Positions 21,007 to 32,950 are shown, numbered from the stretch's first letter. The stretch: DNA of 64,000 bases from Oryza sativa Japonica Group (GCF_034140825.1 NC_089037.1:10428001-10492000); one strand, 5' to 3'. Made by a program: numbers and translations. The notes: generated from the letters alone by a model not told the origin.

Positions 21007-22660
21007 ATGTACACCGCGAGGAAGAAGATCCAGAAGGAGAAGGGCCTCGAGCCCTCCGAGTTCGAGGACTCCGTCGCGCAGGTGAGACCCGCTGCTCTTT
21101 GCTTTTGAGATGGGTCGAGGAGTGGTTTGCTTATGGCGGCTGTTGTCTTGTGTAGGCTTTCTTTGACCTCGAGAATGGCAACCAGGAGCTCAAGAGCGAG
21201 CTCAAGGACCTGTACATCAACAATGCAGTGTAAGTGTGCCTGTTCTCTCCATGCAAACCTCACTCCCGGTCCCGGCCGATTGTTCGTGAGCAGTATATTC
21301 GTTTTGATGGTTAGTTAGTGCAATGTGTGATGTGGTTGCGGATTTGTGTGGTTGTGCAGCCAGATGGATATTGCCGGGAACAGGAAGGCTGTGGTGATTC
21401 ACGTGCCGTACCGTCTGCGCAAGGCATTCAAGAAAATCCATGTCAGGCTTGTCAGGGAGCTCGAGAAGAAGTTCAGCGGCAAGGTGAATTACGTTTTCCT
21501 GCCTTGTCACCTTTTTTTTTTGCATAGGTTGCATGCTACTAGCTCAATTTACTAACTCGTAATACATTTTTGTTGGTTCTTAATGTTGCATCTCGGGCCG
21601 AAAACCTGTAAGCTTATGTTGTTCATGCTTAACTTGCAACATATATACTGTCAGTTTCATTGAAGATAAAATGTTGCCTTTTAGCGCTGAATATGCCATA
21701 TCATACTGTTCATGTAACACCTAACATCTTGGAGAACATACACGGTATTGCGAGCACTTAACGTAAGGCTGCGAGCTGGGCATTTTCCATTCTTCTACTA
21801 GCATAGTACTGGCTTTCTATATCAATGCTGAAGTGTCTGATGTACACATGTAGTGGTTAACTGGCCTGGGGCATCATCCTAAGTTACTCTGAGGATACCA
21901 TCGAAGGGAAAACATCAAAATTGTTAGTTATGTTTAGCGAAATCCTGGCATTTCTGTTTTTTAGCCTTATTTGGTGCACGGCAGACTTCTTAATTTGTGT
22001 TATATTTGTATGACCTTGGTGTCAGTTTGTTGTTGTTACCATTCTCTGAAGAATTTACTATTACTTGACTATTTTTATTGATATTGTACGTTGAACTACA
22101 AACAGGATGTGGTGATTGTTGCAACAAGGAGGATTGTGAGGCCTCCCAAGAAGGGCTCGGCTGTTCAGCGCCCTCGCACAAGAACTCTTACCGCTGTTCA
22201 TGATTGTATCTTGGAGGATGTAGTCTACCCAGCTGAGATTGTTGGCAAGCGCATCAGATACCGTCTGGATGGTGCCAAGGTCATCAAGGTAGATGCTACA
22301 AACCCTTCTAAATTGTCATTTTAAAAGTTTATATTGTGTTCATCTGTCACTGCATGTACTGTGTCTACTAGCTACATCGGCTTCTCCTTTATAATTTGCA
22401 TACACTGAAATCATAAACCAAGATGTTTTTTTTACCTCATGTACAATGGGCTTGCTGTAAGCCTGTAACTAATCCAGCAGCATGACATTTCTGTTTGCTA
22501 GGTTAGTATTGACCCATGTGTATTGATGTGTTTTCAGATTTTCTTGGACCCAAAGGAGCGCAACAATACCGAATACAAGCTTGAGACCTTCTCCGCAGTC
22601 TACCGCAGGCTTTGTGGGAAAGATGTTGCCTTCGAGTACCCTATGACTGAAACTGCTTGA
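21007..22660 (+). CDS. RPS7: 40S ribosomal protein eS7, copy 2
   Basis: Five coding exons: 21007-21081, 21156-21229, 21360-21483, 22106-22288, 22538-22660; all splice borders and phases match copy 1; 192 aa. Compared base by base with copy 1, the coding sequence has six synonymous changes and one amino-acid change, Gly125 to Cys (GGT to TGT) in [10 protein letters not shown]. Exons 1 and 2 and the intron between them are identical in both copies. The gene therefore looks functional and under purifying selection. Its promoter differs, because a 1.55 kb transposon lies between the distal and proximal elements. Role as for copy 1: small-subunit protein, ribosome assembly. Which copy is more highly expressed cannot be told from sequence. 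Confidence 0.94.
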
Positions 22661-22913
22661 AGATGCATTCCTTGGATTGTTCCCAATGTATTCCAGAAAT
22701 CATAGTTTTGATGCCAAAGTTGGTCTTCGGTATTTGTTACTTGGAGATGGCAAATCGACTTGAGCAATGTTAAAGTTTTGGGCATTTAAATTATAGACCT
22801 TTGCTTGGCACGGTTAGCTTGTTTCAAATCCGTTGTTTGTTGTGGAATGTGTTTCACATATGTGGTAGGTGAAGAATCTCATTATGGTTCGCTGTTTCAT
22901 TCTCTTGCGTTTA

Positions 22914-23175
22914 TCACCCGCTGTCTGCTAACTTAGGGTGTGTTTAGTCCTCGTCAAAATTGGAAGTTTGGTTGAAATTGGAACAATGTGACGAAAAAGT
23001 TGAAATTTTTTTTGTGGGTAGGAAAGTTTTGATGTGATAGAAAAGTTGGAAGTTTAAAAAAAAAGTTTAGAACTAAACTCGGCCCTAGTCAATTTACCCT
23101 TACTATTAGGCATTATCCCCGCTGTCTGCTAACCTAGTCAATTTACCCTTGTATTATTACTAGGCATTATCCTTG
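22914..23175 (+). repeat. short tandem duplication with a MITE in one copy
   Basis: A unit of about 55 bp (starting CGCTGTCTGCTAAC, containing TAGTCAATTTACCCTT, ending AGGCATTATCC) occurs twice. The left copy is interrupted by the MITE at 22936-23085 and the right copy (about 23118-23172) is not, so the right copy serves as an empty-site reference. Confidence 0.65.
22936..23085. mobile_element. MITE, family B copy 1
   Basis: 150 bp, from GGGTGTGTTTAGTCCTCGTC to GAACTAAACTCGGCCC, TTA on the left and CTA/TAG on the right. It resembles the element at 57376 (shared GGAAAGTTTTGATGTGAT and GAAATTGGAAC). Confidence 0.7.
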
Positions 23176-23935
23176 CCTCCGTTAGTGGTTTGTTCTTGAG
23201 AGCGGCCAGGTAGGAAAATTCCACTTGAAGAGGAGTGCGTTACGCCGGCCTCTTGCCATTATCATCGTTTGTATTGATATGCAGAAATAGAAAGAAAAAC
23301 CTAGGATTTTGATGAAAATAAATCGGATATAGATATCATAAAACACATTGGAACTTGAGATGGAGAGAACTCTAGATATTTTCCATGAGATTGTTACCTA
23401 ATTCCTACTTTCCTACAAAATCTTATGAAACTGCCATTCGAAAGGAATATCGTAGGATTCTCGAGTCCCAATCCGTTCCAGAAAGGTAAATCGGAACAAT
23501 GGTACGAAAAATCTGTCCCCATTGGATCATAAGACTTGGACGGTCTATCCCATGGTACTAAGGGTTTTGGAAAGAATTTTGCAGAATTTGAATGGATGTA
23601 TCCTATACACAAGTTTTCTGTGTACACATCGTACACATCAACTAACAATTTTTACCAAAAATCTAAGAACAAATTCACATGTTCTATCATGAGTTATCAC
23701 ACATTCACACGTTCATATCTTGGTTAAATCTGAACAGCAGGCTGTAAATAAACCACAAAAGTCTCCAAATTATGGGCCTCAACAGTAATCAATATCGTTT
23801 CCTCAGACGGCAATTGCCAGTTTGCCACAACAGCCATGTTGGCTAACATTTGATACATTCGGAGTACTGCTTGAATTTGCAGGCTCTCCCTAACCTTATT
23901 ATCCCTATAGTCTTTGACTCTTGATACCTCCAAAC
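23176..23935. other. no gene seen
   Basis: The left part (to about 23290) is homologous to the 3' flank of eS7 copy 1. The rest is AT-rich with no recognised family. The right end is the 3' UTR side of the MCAT gene. Confidence 0.4.
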
Positions 23936-26900
23936 TCATGCACCAATGTTCTCAATGCTTGCGCCTTTGTCAATCCTTTTAAGAATTCCTGCTATAACCT
24001 GGTAATGCCAGACAAGCAACAAGACAAGAACAGTATTTTCAAATGTCAGTGTGAACTATGAAGTTATGGATAAATCTTCAGCTTACTCATGTCTAAGAAA
24101 TCATGGATAAATTCTTTTACCTTTCCAGGACCAAGTTCATAGCTTTTCTCAAGTCCTTTACCCATCAGAGTCTTCACGGTACTCTCCCATTGCACAGGGG
24201 AAGTTACCTGTAACTCTAATTAGTCAGGCATACAGAAGACATTGTGCCCAAGAGAGTAGAGAGAGCTGCATTATAAATTCAGATTTAGAGAATATTGTGT
24301 AGAGCTCATACCTGTCGCGCCAAAATCTTCTTGATTGTGTCAGGATCTGAGTGGGGTGATGCATCCACATTGGAGATAACTGGGATTCTTGGTGTTTTTA
24401 TCTCTGTCTCAGCTAATGCAGATTCCAATCTTGAAACAGCAGGTTGCATGAAGCTTGTATGGAAAGCACCAGCAACAGCTAGGCGCACCTGGTAAGATAA
24501 TGGTCACCGCAGACAAAGACACATCATTTACATATATCTTGCTATGTGTTTGTAAAAAATTGCTGTCTAATATTTTTAGAATGTGCGCAGTAAAACTTGC
24601 ATAGCTTTTATTACTAGTACAAACCGACCCTATTCGGATAAAATTAGATTTGACAACTGATGTATTTCTGTAATATAATATCTTCATGATTCTTTTAGCT
24701 AAGATATTAATACATGTCAACATCCAAAATGGCATATGCGTTTGAACAGTGGGTTCAGTATTCAGTAGATAAGCCAACTATATTTCCAAAAACATCAAAT
24801 TATGATAGATAATATATCATATATAGATGTGCAGGAACACTAACCGTCATTCTGGCCTTAAAGGACTTTGCTTTGGCTTCGACTGCTTCAATCCCCTTCA
24901 CACCACCAGAAACTGCATAGTTCCCCTGCAATGAACGGCCCTATCTGTCACTATTTTGAACAAAGCAATACCCAGGAGAGAACGGAACACATGAGATGAA
25001 ACACTTACAGGACACAGAAAGTTTGCTATTTGAACTCTTTCCTTTTCATCTACTTCCTCGTTAGCAGCATCGCATAATTGCTGCACCTTCTCTGAATCTA
25101 GACCAATCACACTGACCATAGCACTGCTGGCAGCATCTGAAGCATCCTACACAGATAATAAAAATAAACAATCAGTTTGGAAAGCAAAAATCTCAAGGTA
25201 GACATATCTCACGGTGTTCTTTGGACAGTGACCTGCATGGCTTCTCCTCTAAGCTTGACAAGCTTCAGACCATCCTCAAAGCTACACGTTGAGAACTATG
25301 TAAGTACACAGACTTGACACAACACAGAATGCAAAAACAGAGCGCTTCAGTTTTGAAAATCTTACATGTATTAGAGATTTAGGTATGTTCAACAAAAGAT
25401 CAAATCAAAACCTATACTGTATGTTCAACCTATAATAGGAAACGAATCCATGTGCTTATTTTTCAAAATAATGCATGCATGATTTTATTAACAGAATAAA
25501 GGAAATACCTAAAGGCACCAGCAAATGCAAGTGCAGTGTATTCCCCTAAGCTGAGACCGCATGTGACATCTACAGAGTCAATTACATTTTGGCCTCCATC
25601 ACGTGAGCGTAGTACCTCTACGGCTGCAAGGCTGGTGACATATATAGCTGGCTGCAAAAAAAAAAAACATTTTTCATTGGTCAGAATATAACTCTTGACT
25701 GACAAGAACTGGAAGTCTGGAACTATATCTGAAATGTGTCATCCTTTGCACTGAAAACAAATTTTGAAAAGCATTGCCGGGTTAAAAGGGAAAGCCAAAC
25801 AATTTTGTGGAGTAGACTTCTAGCATAAATTGCAAGACAGAAAATTACTAAAATTGGTTAACTGGATTCATAACTTATCAGTTATCACTTATACATATGG
25901 GGGAAAGCTATATGATATGACTAAGAAAAAAAACACAGTTCATAGCAAATAATACTATTTAGTATTTACATGGATAAGAAGCCAAATGGAATGCATGAAG
26001 GAGAAATGACTTTGAAATCTACAAACCTGACTGATTACTGTCGAGTCAAGCTTTTCTTTTGGTCCATTGGTGCAAAAATCCAACAAGTCATACCTACATT
26101 TGTCAAAACAACATTAGCATATGCAATCTTTTTTTTCACCTTTGGAATATAGTACGTAAACTTATTAGCATCATGGAACAAGTACTGTAAAGGAGTGAAA
26201 ACGTATAGGTAGAATAAAAGATTAGAACATACCCAAGTATATCATTTGCCTTATCAAATAGTTTGGCAGCTGCAGGAACATTCACTGCTTCTGCACCCAT
26301 CCCAACAGTCTGAGCACCCTGAAAAACGAAGAAAAAGAATAAACACATAGAAGTGATGCAGCACATATACTGCAACCATATTTAGCTTTCAATTATGCAT
26401 ATGGCCGCATGAAAATAGTACCAGAACTGAAGCACCTAATTATAAATCAGACGACCTCCTTTCACATCCTAACCATCACTTTACAACTTCATACACGTCA
26501 ACTGAAGCAACTTACTTTTGTACATCAAGCTACAATTGCAGCAACTAACTAAACACTTCCTGCTACCTCAGGTTCCTTCAAAATTCAAATTCTCCTTCCT
26601 GCTAAATTGTACCTAGCTGGATGGCAATTATCTCAAAGTTTAAACCTCACAGGGAACTTTTCAATGACTGGGTATCTGTCTCACCATTCCAACAATCGGG
26701 AGCCCAAATTCCTATATGCGTGGACACAAGTACTGTCTGTGCTACGTGCTAAGAGAAGCAGCCCCCTTGTGCTCGTTACCTGGCCGGGGAAGAGGAATGC
26801 GGTGGTGGGCTTGTAGTCGGCGAAGAGCGCGTCGGAGCCCACCGCCACCTCCGATCCGAGGGACACGCCGGCCGCCGAGACCCTAGATCTGCACGGCACC

Positions 26901-26992
26901 CTCACGGCCGCGGGGACGCCCCTCGCGGCGCCGCGCGAGGCTGCGAGCGGGGCCGGCGCGGAGGGCCTGAGGAAGGCGAGCGTGGAGGCCAT
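23936..26992 (-). CDS. malonyl-CoA:ACP transacylase, plastid
   Basis: Ten exons on the minus strand: 26992-26780, 26318-26233, 26093-26027, 25651-25509, 25281-25233, 25146-25009, 24925-24845, 24488-24312, 24207-24121, 23998-23936. All have GT-AG borders and fitting phases; 367 aa. Residues 1 to about 55 form a Ser/Ala/Arg-rich plastid transit peptide. The catalytic domain begins at TAFLFPGQ (oxyanion-side Gln). It carries the nucleophile Ser in GLSLGEYTALAFAG, the malonate-binding Arg in KLRGEAMQ and the catalytic His in AVAGAFHTSFM. It moves malonyl groups from CoA to acyl carrier protein, which supplies the elongation steps of plastid (type II) fatty acid synthesis. All catalytic residues are present and the C-terminus (KRIDKGASIENIGA) is intact. 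The start at 26992 is the family start; an open frame continues upstream to 27259 without a stop. Confidence 0.93.
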
Positions 26993-27279
26993 CGTAGACA
27001 CCGGCGAGCCGAGGCGGAGGCAGAGGCGGCGAGGAGGCGGGCAGCGGAGCATGCACCTGCGGGGCCGCGAGCTTTGTAGGCGTGGAGGATGGCGGCTACT
27101 AGCTGGCGGAGCAGCAGCGAGGTGGAGGCGGAGCTCACGAGGTTGGAGGTGGAATTCCGTGGGAGGAGGTGGAGAGCGACGCGACGTGGCCGCGTTGGGC
27201 TGTATTCCTGTATGGGGGCCTTTGAGGAAGGAGCATCCAGCTGGTGGGCTGGTGGTCATGGGTTAGCCTTCAAATGGAA
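26993..27279 (-). other. MCAT leader and proximal promoter
   Basis: GC-rich region immediately upstream of the MCAT start. No stop occurs in the MCAT frame for 89 codons upstream of Met1, but that stretch is Pro/Arg/Ser low complexity and looks like leader. Confidence 0.45.
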
Positions 27280-28209
27280 GGAATAAGTCTACCTTAAGTC
27301 CCTCAATATAGGTTCAAACTAATTCGTACCCTACAACGGTAATACATAGGTTATCTTTGATCCTCTCTGCCAACTGTCACAACCAGTATAATTTGACTCC
27401 CAATGCAGTATTCACGGCGGGATTTTGTTGACGTGGCTCATTGATCTGGTCCAACTGGCTGAGTCGACGTGTGTGGGCCCACATGTCTTTGTCAACATCA
27501 CCTCTTTTTTCCTCCTTTATCCCTATGGCGAGCTTTGTTAGGTATAGCACCGCCAAACCTAGCAACGGTGGGGCGCGAAGGCAAGGGCAGCACTCCGCAG
27601 GAGGATGCGGGAACGGAAGCGCGCCCAGGGAGGATGGCGAGCAAGGATTTGAGCGCTGACGTGGCCCAAGGAGCGGCGACGCTGAGTCCTCAAGACAGAG
27701 CGATAGCATGACCCAAGGTGGAGCGACGGCTATGCAACCCCAATGCGTAATGGTGGCGCAGCTATATCTATTGTCGCGACCGTGTTGCTGTCTCCCACGA
27801 TGCCTTCCATTGTGCCATCTCCATCTTCGTCACTAGCATCGTGGCGCATACGAGAGGAGCTACTTCCTCGGCAGCATTTGGGATGTCGTCGTTTACGCGA
27901 CAGGGGTGGTGCCCAACATGTTGAGGCCATTGGAAAGGGTTGGGGGAGGGGTGAGGGGAGATTGGGGTAGAGAAGGAGAGAGAGGAGGAGGATGACATGT
28001 GAGCTTTATTTTATTTTTATTTCCTGTAATGATTGGGATGTTATGTGGATGGCTGGACGCCATATTAATAACACTATCAATATTATCATGAGAATTAAAT
28101 TACACTGTTTTTAATAGCTGGAGGTTAGGATATTCAGTATTGCGGTTAAGGCTTTTGAGAGACATAGAATCAGATTGAACATATGTTTGAGAGAGTTAGG
28201 ACTTGTTCC
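27280..28209. mobile_element. diverged MULE-like TIR element
   Basis: Left end GGAATAAGTCTACCTTAAGT; the right end inverted reads GGAACAAGTCCTAACTCTC, and the two remain alignable for about 70 bp. The outermost bases match the ends of the element at 19166-20714. Interior is GC-rich with no transposase. Confidence 0.5.
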
Positions 28210-29627
28210 CAACTGAAATCCTAAGTCAGTTTGGAGGGGGCATGCACGCGTTCTAAAGCCCATTTTATGCTGGCTGCTGCTTTCCTTCAGAGGACCATAT
28301 GTCCTGGACTAGATGGGTCTAAATACCAGCCCATCTAATCTAGGCCTTATCCTGAGTTACGGTCCATCTGAACTGTAACGTTGTTTATAAATCTCGGAAA
28401 AAAGTTTGAGATTTTGAGTAGTCTGATACTTTGATTACTGACGCACAATTCCTCAATTCGAGTGTAATACCGAATATGTATGTACTCCTAGACTATCAGT
28501 ATGTACTAGTACCTTCATTGGTTGATCTTGGTTCCAAGTTCGAACAAAGCACTCACGTGAAGCACAAGAGTGGCGGTTTAAGCCAACTCATGTACGTACC
28601 GTTGTTAGGACACAGGGAAGTACTACGTAGCCATCTACTAGTGCTAGCTAGAGAGAGACATGGACAGGGAGAATAATGGTTCGGTGCAATTAACCCGTGG
28701 GATTTACAACGGCCAGAGAGATGAGCGCGAATCGATCATGTTCACCATCGGCTACTGCCTACGGCAGCCGAGCAGTCACCTCGTCGAAAAGCCCAGAAAC
28801 ACACAAGATGCGGTCAAAAGGACGGAAAAAAAGAGGATCGATGCACGTACGGGCCAGTTTGCCCATCCACGCCCACACGCCCCTATCTCGATCGCCATTT
28901 GCCAACATGGAAGCGAGACCGGTGCGCGCGGAGAGGCGAGGCGATCGACGACGGCGACCAGTGCGCGCGCGCCCACACGATCGTACGCCGACGACGTCGC
29001 CCTCCCGCCCCCTCCACTTGCCGCGCAACTTGAGCCCGCGCCAACCAACCAACCGGCGCGTCCTTCTCGCCACCACGGCGCTCACGCGAGAGCGAGAGAT
29101 CTGCTGCCTCGTACGAGCGAAACGGCGTTTTCTGTGCGTGCACGACGCGACGAGCCCCGCGCATGGCGCCGGGTCGAGATGCGTAGATATCCCAGCAGCA
29201 GGGGAGCCAGGAGATAATACCGTTTGATAGGCTACACGTACAAACGAGTGGACAGCAGAACGGGGCAGGGACGATCACGCGAGACGGGAAGGATGATGAC
29301 GAGGCGAAAAAAGGGCTCGGGGAACGCAAGGACGATGTGGCTTTGGCTGGCCTTTCGCCTTATATTAGCAGTATACTAGTAAAAGTACTCGCTGTTACTG
29401 TTTAGAACGGACCAACTTGCAGTTGCTTGCTTGATTGTGCTACTCTCTGCTGCGCTAGCCGTGGTGCCTCGCGTGTGGTGTGCCTTGCCTCCAACAAAGC
29501 GTTAATCCCTGAGGCTAATTACATAGCCCAAGTTGCATTGCATTGCCGATGTCGAGCCGGCCGGGGGCCACCCATCCATCATCGCTTGCTCCGATCCATC
29601 CCCATCAATCCACACTAGTACGTATAC
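28210..29627. other. no gene seen
   Basis: A plus-strand frame of 185 codons at 28660-29217 and several overlapping frames on the other strand occur in GC-rich sequence. Their translations are low complexity (Arg, Ala, Pro, Ser) and match no family I know. No RNA gene recognised. Confidence 0.35.
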
Positions 29628-29705
29628 CCTCCGTTCCAAAAAAAAAAAAAGACAAACCCTGGTCATGTCCAGATTCATAGCCAGGGTTTGTTTTTTGGAC
29701 GGAGG
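29628..29705. mobile_element. short hairpin MITE
   Basis: 78 bp that folds back on itself: CCTCCGTTCCAAAAAA plus GACAAACCCTGG pairs with CCAGGGTTTGT plus TTTTTTGGACGGAGG, leaving a loop of about 20 bases. Confidence 0.65.
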
Positions 29706-29872
29706 AAATCCTACGTAGCTACTCTCCACAGTTCACAATTAGCTATAGCTACAGCTAGCCATGAACCGCATGCGACACTGATTTTTTTTTTGAGAACTTG
29801 CAACACTGAAATTAGTATGCGCGCGTGTAGTACTACGACGTACGACAGGCATATATTCGTTTTGCAAGGTAA

Positions 29873-30358
29873 GGTGTGTTTGGTTGGAGGGATATCCCTG
29901 GAAGGAAGATGATGATCCAGTTTTTAAATGTGTTTAGTTGGTGGACGATGGTGGTTAGGGCGGCCCGGAGAGGGAATATTCCATAAATATGTTGGATGAG
30001 TGTATTCGGTCAAATTGGTCGGATGAGCACCTTTGCTAATCATGATCATTAGTTATTGATTAGCAATAAGTAATGTATTCTGTTGTTAATTAGTAATTAA
30101 CGGGTCAAAATTAGTGTTGGTTAGATATAATTAGTCTAATTTATTGTTAATTAGTATAAATTATGGCTATATTAATGATAATTAATATGTTTTATTATTA
30201 ATTAATATGTTGTTATTTTCATTCAATCCATTCTCATCCACCAAAAAAAACTGGTGACCATATCCACCCAACCAAACAAAAAAACTAATAGACCACAATA
30301 TCCCTGTAAATATGGATGGCCATATCCTATCCAACCTTGACTATGAACCAATACACCC
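29873..30358. mobile_element. PIF/Tourist-type MITE, TAA target duplication
   Basis: 486 bp, starts GGTGTGTTTGGTTGGAGGG and ends GAACCAATACACCC, flanked by TAA at 29870-29872 and 30359-30361. Interior is AT-rich with no coding sequence. Confidence 0.7.
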
Positions 30359-30389
30359 TAACTGAATATGAGTAACTGTTGCGTCCTTA

Positions 30390-30625
30390 GGCTGTGTGCG
30401 TTTCCCCTAGTTGGGAACTAATGCCCTGCGCACGGAAAACGGAGCAGGCCATTAACGCGTGATTAATTAAATATTAGCTATTTTTTAAAAAATGCATCAA
30501 TATGATTTTTTAAGCAACTTTCGTATAGAAACTTTTTGCAAAAAACACACCGATTAGCAGTTTGAAAAGCGTACGCGCGGAAAATGAGGGATATGGGTTG
30601 GGAACCCTGACTAACGAAGGCAGCG
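30390..30625. mobile_element. PIF/Tourist-type MITE, TTA target duplication
   Basis: 236 bp, begins GGCTGTGTGCGTTTCCCC and ends in the inverted relative ACTAACGAAGGCAGCG; TTA lies at 30387-30389 and 30626-30628. Contains the phrase GATTAATTAAATATTAGCTA, common in a high-copy rice family. Confidence 0.7.
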
Positions 30626-31046
30626 TTAGTCCTAACCTGACCATACCACAATTATATAGTGATGCCAGGCACGCGTGTGTTTTACGGCAGATGCCCAAAA
30701 AGTTTTGTAAGAAATAGAAAGTACCCTCTCCATTTTAATAGATGATATCGTTGACTTTTAAACACATGTTTAATGATTTATATTATTCAAAAAATCAAGT
30801 CATCATCAAGACAATTCTCCAAGTATATTTCTTCTCAATTAAAAAAAAGGGTGAATAGCAAAATATTAATCCTCCAAGTCTCCAAGCTTCACTTAAGGCT
30901 TGGTTTGCTTCTTGACATTTTAATATGTCCATCTTAGTCCTTTTAAGTTTTTATTTTAGTTCAAACTCGCTCTTGAACTAACTTATAAAGCCATTTGACT
31001 AAGTAAATCTAATCAACAACTCTCTACCTTGTTTCCTTCATTTACA
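30626..31046. other. no gene seen
   Basis: AT-rich spacer between transposons. No ORF or RNA gene recognised. Confidence 0.4.
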
Positions 31047-31324
31047 TCTATACTCCTTTAAAAGACCCAAATTATGGTGGTGAGTGGTGAATCTGCCACC
31101 ACCCACCACCACTACCACATGGGTCCCCCAAATAGTGAGATAGGTGAACTTTTATCCCTTTCCCAACCAGAAGCCATCAAACAAGGAAAATGTATTTCTA
31201 AACGAGATAAAAAATGATGAAAAATATGACATGAATGATTTACAATGGGGGGATTTCATTTTTAATATTTGTGGTTTTAAAGTCTTTCTTTAATTCCCGT
31301 TACAACACATGGGCATTCAGCTAG
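31047..31324 (+). mobile_element. small non-autonomous Helitron
   Basis: 278 bp starting TCTATACTCCTTTAAAA and ending CATTCAGCTAG, inserted between A (31046) and T (31325). A short GC-rich inverted repeat (CCCGTTACAACACATGGG) sits about 7 bases before the CTAG end. These are the defining Helitron features: TC start, hairpin, CTRR end, A-T target with no duplication. Confidence 0.72.
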
Positions 31325-31420
31325 TATAAAGAAAAAAGTATGACCTACTATCAATGTGGTGACAGTGTATGTTGAGAACCCTTATGGATCTAACTTTCTA
31401 GCACACATCCAATTATTATA

Positions 31421-31920
31421 GGGTTAATTTGATCCATGCCATTACAAATGTACCGTATTAAATAAATATCATTGTATTCGCGATATCGGTTGTGTGCTAT
31501 TGGAATTTTGTAAAATTGGATCCATGCCATCACCAACATGTTTTCCCTCCCAACCCTCTAGGCGCCCATGTCCTCGGCGCGCTGCCGCTCGTCGGCCCGA
31601 CGGTGGTGGCGTTGTCACCGTGCCCGATGAAGATGAATGTGTCCACCGCAGGCTGTTGCGAAGAGGACTCTAGACTGATCAGCAGCGAGCGTAGTGGTGG
31701 TTTGGCGAGGAGATCCAGTGAGGAGAAGCGAGTGCAGCCGCCAGACAAGGAAGGAGAGAAGAAAAGAACAGAAAGAAGAACGAAAGTGTGAAGAAAAATG
31801 TGATGGCGATGGCATGGATTCAATTTTATAAAATTTTAATGACATCCAGCCAATATCGTAAATAGTAATGACATTTTTTTGTAATATGGAACATTGTAAT
31901 GGTATGGATCAATTATTCCC
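31421..31920. mobile_element. MULE with long TIRs and GC-rich core
   Basis: 500 bp. Left end GGGTTAATTTGATCCATGCC; the right end inverted reads GGGAATAATTGATCCATACC; similarity continues for about 125 bp, including GATCCATGCCATCACC. The core (about 31560-31790) is GC-rich and unlike the AT-rich TIRs, as in Pack-MULEs that carry captured host DNA. Confidence 0.65.
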
Positions 31921-32136
31921 AATTGTACATTATGTTTGTTCCGTTGAAATGTGTGCCAATGAACTTTCCTAAAGGTAATGCAAAGTAATTTATATTTAAT
32001 GAAAGTAATTATGTATACGATAGCCACTAAAGTTCAACCCTCATACGCAAATATGCTATTTGTTTTTTGTTTTTCTAATGTATGTAAAAAAGGCAAACTG
32101 GAAATTTTATAATACAAATTATGACTAAGAAAAACT
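31921..32136. other. no gene seen
   Basis: AT-rich spacer, no feature recognised. Confidence 0.35.
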
Positions 32137-32739
32137 AACCGACGGTATCCCGTCCAGGGGGAGTGGGGACGGGATACATAATGAGCGGTCATCATCCTCA
32201 TCCGCTTGCATCCTTTTCCGCCCGACTCGATCCCCAATCTCCTTTGCCGCTCTTCTCTTGCACCTACGCCTCGCATCCGCCACTGCTCTTCTCCTTCCTC
32301 TCATCTTCTTCCTTGCCTGACTGGAAGCTTGAAAATGGCTTGCGCTCCTTTCTCCTGCTGCACATACCCTCCTACTCCGTCCCCCCTCACCATCAACGAG
32401 TCAAGGAGAGGGTTGCCAGCACCAGATCCGGAGATACCTAGGGCCTCCCCAAGTCCCCATCATTGGATCTGCCTGAGCCATGTCAGTGATGAGGTGATGG
32501 ATCGCACCGGCCCCCGTGGCCTCCACCTCGGTGTCATGCCATCAAGGAGGATGCCGATCGATGCGAATCCTCCTCCCATGTAACTGTTAGTGGTGATAGA
32601 GGGGAGACAAATAAAGGTGCTAGATTGGGAGTTTCGATTGACAATCGACGTGGTGTTGCAGACATCGTGTTGCTCGTCGACGTTGTGCGTAGGTATGTCG
32701 TGCGTGTGGCATATCACCATGGCTCGGCTGGTACCTACA

Positions 32740-32950
32740 GGTACCAGGCATGGTACCAGTGGTATCATGGTTGATACCTACAGGTTTTAGGGCTGGTACT
32801 AGTGGTATCATGGTTGATACCCACAAGTTTTAGACCTGGTACCTTTGGTATCATGGTTGTTTCCTATGGGTAGCAGACCTGGTACTAGTGGTATCATGGT
32901 TGATACCCACAAGTTTCAGACCTGGTACCTTTGGTATCATGGTTGTTACC
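32740..32950 (+). repeat. minisatellite, about 43-bp unit
   Basis: About five imperfect copies of a unit starting GGTACCAGTGGTATCATGG and continuing with GTTGATACC(T/C)ACA. Alternate copies have CCTTTGGTATCATGG instead, so the real period may be a doublet. Confidence 0.7.

Noticed and set aside
28660-29217. 185-codon plus-strand ORF
   Set aside because: Low-complexity Arg/Ala/Pro translation with equally long frames on the other strand; no homology recognised, no splice support.
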